Shown in pieces: positions 47,287-56,422 of a stretch of DNA of 64,000 nucleotides. The stretch is from positions 1 through 64,000 of the forward strand of contig NZ_PGGV01000016.1 in assembly GCF_002798405.1 (NCBI RefSeq), given 5' to 3'. This DNA is from Glycomyces xiaoerkulensis (GTDB lineage: Bacteria; Actinomycetota; Actinomycetes; Mycobacteriales; Micromonosporaceae). The position numbers were made by a program, and so were the translations under genes. Positions within the stretch are counted from its first letter, which is position 1. Each line of letters opens with the position of its first letter. The notes under the pieces were generated by a model. That model was not told where the DNA came from. It did not search any database and worked only from the letters and a program-made list of their open reading frames with translations.

Positions 47287-49131
47287 CTCCACGGTCACCG
47301 ACTTCGCCAGGTTCCGCGGCTGGTCGATGTCGCGTCCCAGGGTCGTGGCCAGCTCGGCGGCGAACTCCTGCAGCGGGACCGCGGTCAGCAGCGGGGCCAG
47401 CAGGGTCGGCAGCGGCGGGGTCTCGACGACGAGGTCGGCGTGCACGGCGGTGATGTCGTCGCCGTCCTCGCAGACGGCTATGACCTTGGCGCCGCGGGCC
47501 TTGACCTCCTGGATGTTCGAAATGATCTTGTCGTGCAGCAGCGAGCGGCCCCTGGGGCTGGGCACGATCGCGATCACCGGGGTGCCGTCGTCGATCAGGG
47601 AGATCGGGCCGTGCTTGAGCTCGCCGGCGGCGAAGCCCTCGGCGTGGATGTAGGCCAGTTCCTTGAGTTTGAGGGCGCCTTCGAGGGCGACCGGGTAGCC
47701 GACGTGGCGGCCGATGAACAGCACGCGGTCGAAGTCGGCCGACTCGCGCGCGAGCTTGCGCACCGGCTCCATGTGCTCCAGCAGTTCGCCGATCTTGCCG
47801 GGGGTGGCGACCAGTTCGTTCAGCACGGCGCCGACCTCGTCGGCGTACTTGATGCCGCGAATCTGCGCCAGGTGGAGGCCCACCAGGTAGCAGGCGGCGA
47901 GCTGGGTCAGGAAGGCCTTCGTGGAGGCGACGGCGACCTCGATGCCGGCGCGGGTGTACAGCACCGCGTCCGATTCGCGCGGGATCGTCGAGCCGACGGT
48001 GTTCGAGATGGACAGCACCCGGGCCTTCTGGTCCTTGGCGTGCCGCACCGCCATGAGCGTGTCCATCGTCTCGCCCGACTGCGAGACGGCGACCACGAGC
48101 GTCGAGCGGTCGAGGACCGGGTCGCGGTAGCGGAACTCGCTGGACAGCTCCACTTCGCACGGGATGCGGGTCCAGTGCTCGATGGCGTACTTGGTGACCA
48201 GTCCGGCGTGGTAGGAGGTGCCGCAGGCGATGATGAAGACCTTGTCGACGTCTCGGAAGTCCTGATCGGACATGCGCATCTCGTCGAGGACGATCTGCCC
48301 GGACTCGTCGATCCGGCCGCGGAGGGTGTCGGCCACCGCCTGCGGCTGCTCGTTGATCTCCTTGCGCATGAAGGTGTCGTAGCCGCCCTTCTCGGCGGCG
48401 CTGATGTCCCAGTCGACGTGGTAGCGGCGGCCTTCGGAGGCCGACCCGTCGAAGCCGCGGATCGCGACCCCGTCGCCGGTGATGGTGACGATCTGGTCCT
48501 GGCCGAGCTCGATCGCCTCGGTGGTGTAGGCGATGAAGGCGGCCACGTCGGAGGCCAGGAAGTGCTCGCGGTCGCCGATGCCGACCACCAGCGGGGAGTT
48601 GCGGCGCGCGCCGACGACGGTACCGGGGTCGTCGGCGGCGACCGCGAGCAGTGTGAACGCCCCTTCGAGGCGGGCGCACACCCGCATCATGGCCTCGGTG
48701 AGGTCCCCGTCCGCGCCGTACTCGCGGCCGAGCAACTGGGCGGCGACCTCGGTGTCGGTCTCGGAGGCGAACTCGGTTCCCTCGGCCTCCAGCTCGGCGC
48801 GCAACTGCCCGAAGTTCTCGATGATGCCGTTGTGGATCAGCGCGACCCTCCCGTCGGCCGACCGGTGCGGGTGGGCGTTCCGGTCGGACGGGACGCCGTG
48901 GGTGGCCCAGCGGGTGTGCCCGATGCCGGAGCGGGCTTCGGGCAGGCCGGCGCCCTCCAGAACCCCTTCGAGGTTGGCGAGCTTGCCGGCCTTCTTGGCG
49001 AGGTGGAGTTCGCCCCCCGCGGCCAGGGCGACGCCCGCCGAGTCGTATCCCCGGTATTCCAGGCGGCGCAGCCCGTCGAGCACGACGTCGACGGAGGTGC
49101 GCTGGCCTACGTATCCCACGATTCCACACAT
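46942..49131 (-). CDS. glmS: Glutamine-fructose-6-phosphate aminotransferase with lost stop codon
   Basis: GlmS makes glucosamine-6-phosphate for cell wall synthesis. Residues 1-615 are a complete enzyme: N-terminal Cys in MCGIVGYVG, glutaminase motifs GIGHTRWATHG and HNGIIENF, SIS domains with CGTSYHAG and SQSGETMDT, and the canonical end PRNLAKSVTVE at 47287. In all relatives known to me the protein stops here. In this sequence TTA follows (GAG TTA GGT) instead of a stop, and the frame runs on for 115 low-quality residues antisense to the membrane protein gene. One base less would give GAG TAG. A real indel or a sequencing error are both possible. Confidence 0.9.
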   Translation of the reverse strand: MCGIVGYVGQRTSVDVVLDGLRRLEYRGYDSAGVALAAGGELHLAKKAGKLANLEGVLEGAGLPEARSGIGHTRWATHGVPSDRNAHPHRSADGRVALIHNGIIENFGQLRAELEAEGTEFASETDTEVAAQLLGREYGADGDLTEAMMRVCARLEGAFTLLAVAADDPGTVVGARRNSPLVVGIGDREHFLASDVAAFIAYTTEAIELGQDQIVTITGDGVAIRGFDGSASEGRRYHVDWDISAAEKGGYDTFMRKEINEQPQAVADTLRGRIDESGQIVLDEMRMSDQDFRDVDKVFIIACGTSYHAGLVTKYAIEHWTRIPCEVELSSEFRYRDPVLDRSTLVVAVSQSGETMDTLMAVRHAKDQKARVLSISNTVGSTIPRESDAVLYTRAGIEVAVASTKAFLTQLAACYLVGLHLAQIRGIKYADEVGAVLNELVATPGKIGELLEHMEPVRKLARESADFDRVLFIGRHVGYPVALEGALKLKELAYIHAEGFAAGELKHGPISLIDDGTPVIAIVPSPRGRSLLHDKIISNIQEVKARGAKVIAVCEDGDDITAVHADLVVETPPLPTLLAPLLTAVPLQEFAAELATTLGRDIDQPRNLAKSVTVELGLRFGRGDHHQDRPHDDHSDRRHRVHAGPPQRRPDLPGVRELQELPLQRTGESGVRPRVGQRQLQCPPPVGVPLGGHPRGQFDGDLIVEPPLLDQVLHRGPERPVERVGGPGQ

Positions 49132-49230
49132 GGCCAGAACCCTACCCCAGTTTCGATCACATCCCGTGCGCGGATGTGGGGTTTTCAATCACACGGTTTG
49201 AGCGTTCTGCGGCCGCGGCGCCGTGCGCGG

Positions 49231-51132
49231 CTATGAGACCAGGAAGACGGCCCTCGCGTCGTCCTCGTCCACGTAGCTGACGGCGACGCCGCCGGCCACG
49301 GACGTCAACTGCGCGTCCCGGCACCAGTCCTCCGGGAGCTCGTGCTCGGACAGGTCGAGGCGCTCGGCGTCGCCGTCGGCGACCTCGTAGAGGCGGCAGT
49401 CGGGTTCGGCGCGGTCCAGCGAGCGGTCGGTGGCGAGGATCGTCCGGTTGTCCGGCAGCACGGTGGCCCAGCCGCGCGTCGAGGCCGGGTCGAGCGGCAC
49501 GTAGCCGAGCCGGACCGAGCGCTTGTAGAGTCTGTCGCCGGACTCCGCGTCGTAGGCCATGACGCCGAGCCGGGCGCCGCCCCGCTCGTCCTCGGCGGTG
49601 AAGCACTCCACGAGCTGGACCGTGCGCCGCTCGCCGTGCTCGGCCGAGGCGCGGGCGGGTGCCTCGCCGGGGGCCGCGCCGGAGGTCTCGAGCGCGGCCG
49701 GCCGCGACATGTGGAGGGTCCCGCCGCAGGCCGAGGAATGGGTCGAGCCGAACGACTCGTCCGTGTTGCGCCAGATCACCTCGCCGTCGGCCAGGTCGAA
49801 CGCGAGCAGCCGGTGCTCGAAGCGGCGCGCCGAGAACGGCCCGTCGGTGACCCGGTGCTCCTTGCGGCTGTCGTAGATCACCGCCTCCTCGGTGACCAGG
49901 AAACTCTCCGGAGGCACCTCCGAATCGCGGTCGACCTTGCGCCTCCACACCGAATCGCCGTCGCGCAGATCGAATGCCAGGATCCAGTTCCGGGCGACCG
50001 CGCGGTCCGGGGCCGGCATGCAGTCGGCGAGCATGACCAGGCGGTCCGCGCTCATCCGGGCCCTGGTTCCCTCGCATCCTTCGGGCAGCTCCCGGGTCCA
50101 GACCGTGTCGCCGTCGAAGTCGTAGGCGGCGAATGACCTGCCGCGGTCGCCCGCGTACAGCAGCCGGTCCTCGTCGACCGCCAGCAGCCGCCCCGGGGCG
50201 CCCTCGAAGGACACGGTGGCGACCTCGCTGCCGGTCTGAGTGCGCAGGACCCGCGTCTGGTAGTCGGCCGGGTCGTCGGCCCGCGGCCCGGACAGCGCGG
50301 TCAGATGCGCCGATCGGGACAGGACCGGCGCCTGCGAGAAGCGCCAGTTCCAGCGCCGGTGGTACCACGCCGCCGCGCCGGTGGCCGGGTCGAGCAGCGT
50401 GACCGCCTGCGGGGTGGCCTCGCCGGGGTAGTCGACCCGCAGCAGTCCGTGCGGGGTCTCGACGAACCGGCGCACCGAGGCGATGTCGATCCCGTCCTCG
50501 ATCCCGATCGCCGCCTCGGCGGCATCGCCGGTCCGGACGTCCTGGTTGGCCAGCTCGGCCCAGCGCTGCATCGCCGGGGCCAGCGCCGCGGCGGCCATGA
50601 CCACGATCGCGATCGCCAGCGCGCCGGTCTTTCGCCGCATGTTCCGGGGGACGAAGCGGCGGCCGCCCGAGTAGCCCTCGACGACGAACTCGCTGAGTGC
50701 CAGCAGGCCGCCGCCGAGGACGCCGAAGCCGTACGCGAGGGCGGCCACGCCGGCGCGGAGGGTGATGAACCGGTCGGGCCCGGCCTCGGGCATGGAGGAG
50801 TACACCGTCCAGCCCGCGGCGGCGGCGAGGACCGCGGTGAGCAGCCCGGCGATGATGGTCCGCAGCCCCGAGTGGGTGCCGGCGGTGGCCAGGACGAGGG
50901 CGACCACCAGGCAGGAGCCGACCGTGCCGATGATCATGAACAGGCCCGACGAGCCGGTGGAGACGCTGCCGAAGGCGGCCCACACCAGCAGCGCGACCCA
51001 GGCGACCAGGGCGGTCAGGCCGGCGGTGCGCAGGAATACGCGGGCGAGCGGCCGCCCGAGCGGTGCCGCTCGACGGCCGTTGGAGTGCCGGGCTCCGTTG
51101 CCGGCGGGGGCGGACGAGTCGCTCGCGGACAT
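49231..51132 (-). CDS. Membrane-anchored PQQ-like beta-propeller protein
   Basis: A 633-residue protein. The first 190 residues have four or five hydrophobic helices. The rest is a beta-propeller of the PQQ-binding-like type, with recurring blade patterns such as LLAVDEDRLLYAGDRG, AYDFDGDTVWTRELPEG, AFDLADGEVIWRNTDES and AYDAESGDRLYKRSV. Similar domains occur in BamB and in many actinobacterial surface proteins; here no enzyme motif is visible. It is probably an extracytoplasmic binding or scaffold protein. It is monocistronic. Confidence 0.8.
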   Translation of the reverse strand: MSASDSSAPAGNGARHSNGRRAAPLGRPLARVFLRTAGLTALVAWVALLVWAAFGSVSTGSSGLFMIIGTVGSCLVVALVLATAGTHSGLRTIIAGLLTAVLAAAAGWTVYSSMPEAGPDRFITLRAGVAALAYGFGVLGGGLLALSEFVVEGYSGGRRFVPRNMRRKTGALAIAIVVMAAAALAPAMQRWAELANQDVRTGDAAEAAIGIEDGIDIASVRRFVETPHGLLRVDYPGEATPQAVTLLDPATGAAAWYHRRWNWRFSQAPVLSRSAHLTALSGPRADDPADYQTRVLRTQTGSEVATVSFEGAPGRLLAVDEDRLLYAGDRGRSFAAYDFDGDTVWTRELPEGCEGTRARMSADRLVMLADCMPAPDRAVARNWILAFDLRDGDSVWRRKVDRDSEVPPESFLVTEEAVIYDSRKEHRVTDGPFSARRFEHRLLAFDLADGEVIWRNTDESFGSTHSSACGGTLHMSRPAALETSGAAPGEAPARASAEHGERRTVQLVECFTAEDERGGARLGVMAYDAESGDRLYKRSVRLGYVPLDPASTRGWATVLPDNRTILATDRSLDRAEPDCRLYEVADGDAERLDLSEHELPEDWCRDAQLTSVAGGVAVSYVDEDDARAVFLVS

Positions 51133-51202
51133 GCACTCTTTCTACCCGCAGCCGGGTCGAAGAGGCGGCCTTTCGGGCAGATGGCCCTTGGCGTCCTGAG
51201 TC

Positions 51203-51865
51203 CTATGCAGAGCCGAGCGGCAGGTTGGACACAGCGGTGTAGTTCGGTTGCCGTCCGGCCGGTCCCTTGCCGAAGTCGGACTTGTAGAGCACGGCCTCGC
51301 GGGCGGTCCAGCTCGGCCCGTGGTAGCGGCGCAGGGTGAGCAGGTCCTGGGCGGCCTGCTGGTTGGTGACGCGGTCGCCGGGGCGGGCGAGGGTGACGTG
51401 GGGCCGGTACTGCTTCTGGTCCACCGGCAGGTCGGCGGCCAGCAGTCCGGCGCGGATGCGGTGGACGAACTGGACCAGCCGCGCGACGTCCCCTTCGAGG
51501 CCGGCGTAGACGACCGAGTAGCGGCCGCGGCCGAACCGGCCGCCGCCGGAGACGCAGAGCCGCAGCGGATCGCAGGCGGCGCTGGCGTCGGCGATGGCCT
51601 CGGCGGCGTCGCCGACCCGCTCGGTCGCGACTTCGCCGATGAACGCGAGGGTCAGGTGCCAGTTCTCGGAGCGGACCAGGCGGCCCGAGGTCACGGGTCG
51701 GCGGTTGCCGGCGCCCGGTCGTCCGCCGGCGCCGCGGCGGGCGATGTTGAGGTCGGACACCACTTCGGCGAGGTCGGACAGGGCGTTCTCCGGCAGCGGG
51801 AGCGCCGCGAACAGGCGTTGTGTCCGGGTCCCTGTCTCGGCGACTGCGGCGACTGTGGCACTCAC
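51203..51865 (-). CDS. thpR: RNA 2',3'-cyclic phosphodiesterase (ThpR, LigT family)
   Basis: A 220-residue 2H phosphoesterase. Both HxT motifs are present: WHLTLAFIG (about 69) and RPHVTLAR (about 155). The family opens 2',3'-cyclic phosphates on RNA and was once called 2'-5' RNA ligase. An N-terminal insert rich in Gly/Arg (about 44-60) is unusual but keeps the fold motifs. The GTG start follows GGAGGG at good spacing. Confidence 0.9.
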   Translation of the reverse strand: MSATVAAVAETGTRTQRLFAALPLPENALSDLAEVVSDLNIARRGAGGRPGAGNRRPVTSGRLVRSENWHLTLAFIGEVATERVGDAAEAIADASAACDPLRLCVSGGGRFGRGRYSVVYAGLEGDVARLVQFVHRIRAGLLAADLPVDQKQYRPHVTLARPGDRVTNQQAAQDLLTLRRYHGPSWTAREAVLYKSDFGKGPAGRQPNYTAVSNLPLGSA

Positions 51866-52047
51866 TGGATTCCCTCCAGGGGGCTCGCTCGGGGTAGATC
51901 GGCGCAGCCGGTGTCGATGGATGTGTCGAGCCGACGCGCCGGGGTTGTCGCGATGTGACTAATCCTCGCAGCCGGATCGACTGTTAATTCAGTGAAATCC
52001 CATATAACGGGACAGTAACTTCTGGGAAATGGAGGCCTGGTCCCGGC

Positions 52048-53313
52048 CTACGGCATCGCCTTGCCCGGCAGTGCCGCCGCGGTCCGCCGGATCCGGACGT
52101 GCTTGACCCCGTATGCGAACGCTACGGCCGCGATCGATACGCCGCCGCCGAGCCACAGGCCGGCGCGGGCGCCGGCGACCTCGCAGACCCAGCCGACCAA
52201 GGGCGCGAACACCGGAGTCGAACCGAGGAAGACCAGCAGGTACACGCTGAGGACCCGGCCGCGGAAGTCGGGGCGGACCCCCATCTGGACGCGCTGATTG
52301 GCCGCCTGCGCGAAGTACACCATCGCGAATCCGGCCGGGACGAGCAGGACCATGGCCGACCAGAGGTTGGGACCGAACCCGGCCGCGACGGTGGCGGCTC
52401 CGAGCGCGAGCCCGGCACCGAGCACGGTGTAGACGCCGGGGCGGCCCGAGCGGCGGCCCGAGGCCAGGGACCCGGCGAGCGCGCCGACCGCGAGGGCGGT
52501 CAGCAGCAGCCCGAAGGTGTCGGCGCCGGTGTCGAACTCGGTCTTGGCCAGCATCGACAGGGTGATCGGGAAGTTGAAGGCGAATCCGGAGACGAACAGG
52601 GTCACGAACAGGACGCCGACCAGGTCGGGGCGGGCGGCGACCAGCCGAAGGGCCTCGCCGATGCCGCCGGAGGAGTCGGAGCCGCGGTGGATGGGGTTGG
52701 ACAGCTCGCGGCGCAGCAGGAGCGCGCAGGCCAGCGCCGGGCCGAGGAAGGCGGCCGCGTTGATGGCGATGACGGTGCCGGTGCTGGTCAGGGCGATCAA
52801 GAGTCCGGCCACGGCGGGACCGGCGATACGGCTGGTGTTGAAGATCGCCGAGCCGAGCGAGATGGCGTTCGGGAGGGCCTCGGGTTCGACGATCTCGGCG
52901 TAGAAGGTCTGGCGGGCCGGGCCCTCGACCACGGAGACGGCGCCGAAGAGGAACACCGCGAGGTAGACCATCCACAGCTCGACGATCCCGGAGACGACCG
53001 CGGTCGCCAGGAACCCCGCGATCGCGGCGGTGCACAGGCTGGAGGCCAGGAGGACGATGCGCTTGTCGAACGCGTCGGCGAGCTTGCCGCCCTGCAGGCC
53101 GAACAGCAGGAAGGGTCCGAACTGGATGGCCAGGGACAGGCCGAGGGCGGTCCCGGAGTCACCGGTCAGCTCGAGGACCAGCCAGTTGACGGCGGTCGTC
53201 TGGAGCCAGAAGCCCATGGTCCCCAGCATCTGGCCGCAGGCGAAGAGCCGGTACGCCGGGTAGGCGAAGGCCCGGAACGTGTGCTGGAGCTGCGCTGTGA
53301 AGACCGGGGACAT
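52048..53313 (-). CDS. MFS transporter (EntS/MFS_3-type exporter)
   Basis: A protein of about 421 residues with 12 predicted membrane helices. The starting segment FRAFAYPAYRLFACGQMLGTMGFWLQTTAVNWLVLELTGDSGTALG and the loop GGKLADAFDKRIVLL are typical of MFS_3, whose members export siderophores or drugs. The substrate is unknown. The ATG at 53313 was preferred; an in-frame GTG at 53334 is possible. A TetR-type inverted repeat overlaps the upstream region, which suggests ligand-induced expression, but the regulator gene is not nearby. Confidence 0.88.
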   Translation of the reverse strand: MSPVFTAQLQHTFRAFAYPAYRLFACGQMLGTMGFWLQTTAVNWLVLELTGDSGTALGLSLAIQFGPFLLFGLQGGKLADAFDKRIVLLASSLCTAAIAGFLATAVVSGIVELWMVYLAVFLFGAVSVVEGPARQTFYAEIVEPEALPNAISLGSAIFNTSRIAGPAVAGLLIALTSTGTVIAINAAAFLGPALACALLLRRELSNPIHRGSDSSGGIGEALRLVAARPDLVGVLFVTLFVSGFAFNFPITLSMLAKTEFDTGADTFGLLLTALAVGALAGSLASGRRSGRPGVYTVLGAGLALGAATVAAGFGPNLWSAMVLLVPAGFAMVYFAQAANQRVQMGVRPDFRGRVLSVYLLVFLGSTPVFAPLVGWVCEVAGARAGLWLGGGVSIAAVAFAYGVKHVRIRRTAAALPGKAMP

Positions 53314-53332
53314 GATCCATCGATGATAAGCC

Positions 53333-53350
53333 ACTTACCGGTCGGCAAGC
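53333..53350. promoter_or_regulatory. Imperfect palindrome upstream of the MFS gene
   Basis: CTTACCGGTCGGCAAG (53334-53349) is an inverted repeat with 12 of 16 symmetric positions. It lies just upstream of the MFS start, where a TetR-family repressor of an exporter would bind. Confidence 0.5.
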
Positions 53351-53470
53351 TAGGAAATGAGACGGAGTCCATACGCAGCACGTTCTCCACTCGTGCGCAG
53401 AGAAGGACCGGGCTGGTCCTCCCGGACCCGCCCGGTCGCGGAGCCTCTCGAGTCGGGGTCGGCCGCGGCG

Positions 53471-54478
53471 TTACTTGTTCTCGGCCCTGCCGAAGAGGAC
53501 GTCGTCCCACCCCGGGAGCTGGTTGCGCGGCTTGGAGCCGGCCGCGGCGAGCGGGAGCTGCTCGTCCTCGTCGGCCGAGCGCCGGTTCGGCCGGAGGACC
53601 GCCAGTGACGGCACCTCGGGCGTCTCGCGCTGCTCGGTCGCGGCGGTCGTGCCCGGCAGCCCGAGCGAGGACTGCGAACGCTTCCGGGACGGCTCCTCCA
53701 GCGGGCGCTCCAGCACCTCGCGGAGCCGGTCGCGGCGCAGCGGGTCGGGCCGGTCGGCGTCGCCGTCGCCGATCCCGTGCATCGGGTCGCGGGAGGGCCG
53801 GGCCGGCTCGCCGGGGCGGATGCCGGTCTCGGCGGCCACCTCGATCGGGTCGCTCACCTGCCGCGGGGCCGGCGTCGAGAGGAACTGCGCCATCTCGTCG
53901 TCCGGAGTGACCGTCTGGCGGCCGCGGTCGAGCCTCCAGCACGCGCGGGCGGTGGTCTTGCCCGAGGCCCAGGAGGCCTGGATCATCCACGACGCGTCCT
54001 CGGTGCGCCAGGCGTCCCAGGTGACCGCCTCCGGGTCGACCCCGTGCGCGCCGAGCTTCATGTCGACCACATTAGACATGCGCTCGCCGCGCTCCGAAGT
54101 GGCCAGACGGGCGCGGCGGGCGGCCTGCGCGAGCATCGCCCGCTCCTGGAGGACCGGGCCGGCGTAGCGCAGCACCCGGTCGACGGCGACCTGAGAGGAG
54201 GCGGCGATGTCCTCGGCCGACTCCCCCGAGCGGATGCGGGTCTGGATGTCGCGCGGCGAGAGGTTCACGGCGGCGCCGCGCGGCGGAGCGGTCCGGGCGG
54301 TTTCGGCGGCGGATTCATCGGAACCGTCCGTGGCCTTGACCGACTTCCCGTCCGGTTGGATCTCCACGGCCGCCGAGACCCGCTCGTCGAGCGGCAGCGC
54401 CAGCAGACGCCCCAACTCGTCGGCGAGCACCAGCGCGTGACCGTCCTCTGAGAGGGCTACGAACCGTACCGGCCTCAT
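53471..54478 (-). CDS. sepH: Septation protein SepH
   Basis: A 335-residue protein of the SepH (DUF3071) family. The N-terminal half starts MRPVRFVALSEDGHALVLADE and contains the helix-turn-helix region LSPRDIQTRIRSGESAEDIA, ending near WMIQASWASGKTTARACW. The C-terminal third is disordered and charged. SepH promotes FtsZ assembly in actinobacteria. The ATG with GAAAGG is at the conserved start; an upstream in-frame extension is not supported. It is divergent from the DUF2530 gene. Confidence 0.94.
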   Translation of the reverse strand: MRPVRFVALSEDGHALVLADELGRLLALPLDERVSAAVEIQPDGKSVKATDGSDESAAETARTAPPRGAAVNLSPRDIQTRIRSGESAEDIAASSQVAVDRVLRYAGPVLQERAMLAQAARRARLATSERGERMSNVVDMKLGAHGVDPEAVTWDAWRTEDASWMIQASWASGKTTARACWRLDRGRQTVTPDDEMAQFLSTPAPRQVSDPIEVAAETGIRPGEPARPSRDPMHGIGDGDADRPDPLRRDRLREVLERPLEEPSRKRSQSSLGLPGTTAATEQRETPEVPSLAVLRPNRRSADEDEQLPLAAAGSKPRNQLPGWDDVLFGRAENK

Positions 54479-54588
54479 GCCTTTCACCCCTCGTGTGTCG
54501 TCAGCGCCGCTTAGCCAGCTCATCCGAGCGTACGCCCAACCCTACCGGCGAACCACAAGCGCCGGGGGACGATATTCCTTCTTGAGGG

Positions 54589-54594
54589 TAGATT
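54589..54594 (+). promoter_or_regulatory. -10 box of the leaderless DUF2530 gene
   Basis: TAGATT ends seven bases before a GTG at 54602 and no ribosome binding site exists. A TTG within the box opens the longer frame, which is less likely as start. Confidence 0.65.
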
Positions 54595-54601
54595 GGCCGA
54601 C

Positions 54602-54943
54602 GTGTCGCCTCATCAATCGCCCGGGACTCCCGGCCAGCGCCCCAGGGAGGCGCTGCAGCGCGTCAAACGCTCCCCCGACGTGCCCGCGCCCGGAGCGGCG
54701 CCGGTCCGGATGACGCCGATCGCCGCCGGCGGGACACTATTGTGGACGATCGCGCTGGTGCTGGCATGGTCGTTCCGGGAGGAGCTCGCGGAATCGGGCC
54801 GCGAATGGTGGGTGGCGTGCGCGCTGTGCGGAGTCGGGCTCGGCGTCATCGGGACCGCGGCGATGGCCGTGATGGACCGGCGCCGCCTCGCGCGGCACAA
54901 CGGCGGCGATCGCGCGTCCGGAACCCGGAACGACCGGACCTAA
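54602..54943 (+). CDS. DUF2530 membrane protein
   Basis: A protein of about 113 residues. The first 40 are Pro/Arg-rich and cytoplasmic. Two hydrophobic helices follow (about 41-57 and 69-91), with LLWTIALVLAW and the conserved EWWVACALCGVGLGVIG. This matches the actinobacterial DUF2530 family of unknown function. The GTG at 54602 is chosen because of the -10 box seven bases upstream. The stop overlaps the stop of the convergent DUF3027 gene. Confidence 0.82.
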   Translation: MSPHQSPGTPGQRPREALQRVKRSPDVPAPGAAPVRMTPIAAGGTLLWTIALVLAWSFREELAESGREWWVACALCGVGLGVIGTAAMAVMDRRRLARHNGGDRASGTRNDRT

Positions 54944-55722
54944 AGGACTTCCGAGCCCCCGTCGTCGTACACCGTCTCCGACTGCGCCACCCCGTGCGGA
55001 GTGGTGTCGACGTACTCGCCGATCTCGGAATGGGCGCCGCAGCCGTGGTCGGCGGAGACGACCCTGCCGTCCTCGGAGGAGTACACGTTCGCGCAGGCGC
55101 CGAACGCCCGCCGCATCGATCCGGCCAGCGGCAGGTAGAACCCGCACGTGCCGCAGCGGGCCGAGGCGGGCGCGGACTCGCTGATCGGGGCCGCCGGGCC
55201 GCGGTCGCCGTCGTACCAGCGCTGCGCGGCCTCGGCGCGACCGGCGCGGTTCATCACGCGCTCGCGGCCCAGGCCGAGCTCGAAGGCGATATCCTCGACC
55301 GCGTCGTCGTCGGAATGGAGGTAGGCGGGCATGAGGCGGTCGTCCTCCTCGGGGGCCGGCAGGACCTCGCCCACACCGACCTCGCCGGCCTCGAGCCGCT
55401 CCGCCCACGGGATCCACTCCGGCGGCCGCAGCGCGTCCGGACCGGGCAGCAGCGCGGTCTCCGAGACGGTGGCGGTGCGGGCGCGCGGGGCGCGGCTGAC
55501 GACGACGGCCCAGCGCCAGCCGCGGTAGCCGGCCAGCGTGCAGTCGAAGTAGTGCGTGACGACCCGGTCGGCCTCGGCCTCGACGGTCAGGTGCTCGCCC
55601 ACACCGTCGCCGGACTCCTCGGCGGCCTCGCGGGCCGTATCGAGGGCGTCGGCGCAGATGCGGTCGAGGCGCGGTTTGCGGGTCCGGGTCTTGGCCGCGG
55701 TGGCGGTTGAGCTCTCAGGCAC
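54940..55722 (-). CDS. DUF3027 protein with zinc-ribbon-like motif
   Basis: A 260-residue actinobacterial protein. The conserved end has CGTCGFYLPLAGS and FGACANVYSSEDGRVVSADHGCGAHSE, with Cys/His residues that could bind a metal. The middle has WRWAVVVSRAPRARTATVSETALLPG and PPEWIPWAERLEAGEVGVGEVLP. Function unknown. The GTG start has TATTCT seven bases upstream (55735-55730 on the minus strand), so it seems leaderless. It is divergent from mqnB with only 85 bases between. Confidence 0.9.
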   Translation of the reverse strand: MPESSTATAAKTRTRKPRLDRICADALDTAREAAEESGDGVGEHLTVEAEADRVVTHYFDCTLAGYRGWRWAVVVSRAPRARTATVSETALLPGPDALRPPEWIPWAERLEAGEVGVGEVLPAPEEDDRLMPAYLHSDDDAVEDIAFELGLGRERVMNRAGRAEAAQRWYDGDRGPAAPISESAPASARCGTCGFYLPLAGSMRRAFGACANVYSSEDGRVVSADHGCGAHSEIGEYVDTTPHGVAQSETVYDDGGSEVL

Positions 55723-55794
55723 GCGTCCAAGAATAGGTCAAGCCGCGGGCCGATCGGCTCCGGCCGCTCCGGCGGTGACGCGAGCCGATCCGGG

Positions 55795-55800
55795 TAGGTT
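55795..55800 (+). promoter_or_regulatory. -10 box of the leaderless mqnB gene
   Basis: TAGGTT ends seven bases before the mqnB ATG. The facing gene has an equivalent TATTCT-N7-GTG, so a short divergent region serves two leaderless transcripts. Confidence 0.65.
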
Positions 55801-55807
55801 TGACGCC

Positions 55808-56422
55808 ATGCGAATACTCGTCGTCTGCGCGGTCCCCGAGGAGGCCGAGGCCATCGAGGCCGGCCGAGCCGTCCGGCACGAGATGGACGTCCTCGTGTGC
55901 GGGGTGGGACCGACCGCCGCCGCCGCGGCCTGCGCCCGGGCCATCGCCCAGAACGGGCAGATGGGCCGCGACTACGACGTGGTCGTGAACGCGGGCATCT
56001 GCGGCGCCTTCGAGGGCCGGGCGCGCATCGGCGACGTGCTCATCGCCACCGACTCCGTGGCCGCCGAACTGGGCGTGGCCCTGCCCGACCGCCTCCAGCC
56101 GCTCGACGAGATCGGGTTCGGCTCGAACCGGATCGGCTGCAACACGGTGCTGACGGTGGCGGTCGAGGGCGTGCGCGGCGAGATCCTGACGCTGGCCTCC
56201 GTCACCGGCTCGCGGGAGCGGGCGGCCGAGCTGGCCGCGCGGTACCCGGCCGCGGTCGGCGAGGCGATGGAGGGTTTCGGCGTGGCCACCGCCGCCCACC
56301 AGAGCGGACTGCCGTTCGCCGAGATCAGAACCGTGTCGAACCACGTCGGCGACCGCGACGTGGCGGGCTGGGACTGGAACGCGGCCCTCAAATCGCTGAC
56401 CGGGGCGGTGCGGGAGCTGTGA
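55808..56422 (+). CDS. mqnB: Futalosine hydrolase MqnB
   Basis: A 204-residue nucleoside phosphorylase-fold protein. MRILVVCAVPEEAEAI, the phosphate-loop-like VCGVGPTAAAAA, VNAGICGAF and EAMEGFGVATAA are the family features; the late VSNHVGDRD carries the catalytic Asp. It releases hypoxanthine from futalosine in the alternative menaquinone route. The ATG is leaderless. It overlaps mqnD by four bases, which confirms the pathway. Confidence 0.93.
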   Translation: MRILVVCAVPEEAEAIEAGRAVRHEMDVLVCGVGPTAAAAACARAIAQNGQMGRDYDVVVNAGICGAFEGRARIGDVLIATDSVAAELGVALPDRLQPLDEIGFGSNRIGCNTVLTVAVEGVRGEILTLASVTGSRERAAELAARYPAAVGEAMEGFGVATAAHQSGLPFAEIRTVSNHVGDRDVAGWDWNAALKSLTGAVREL

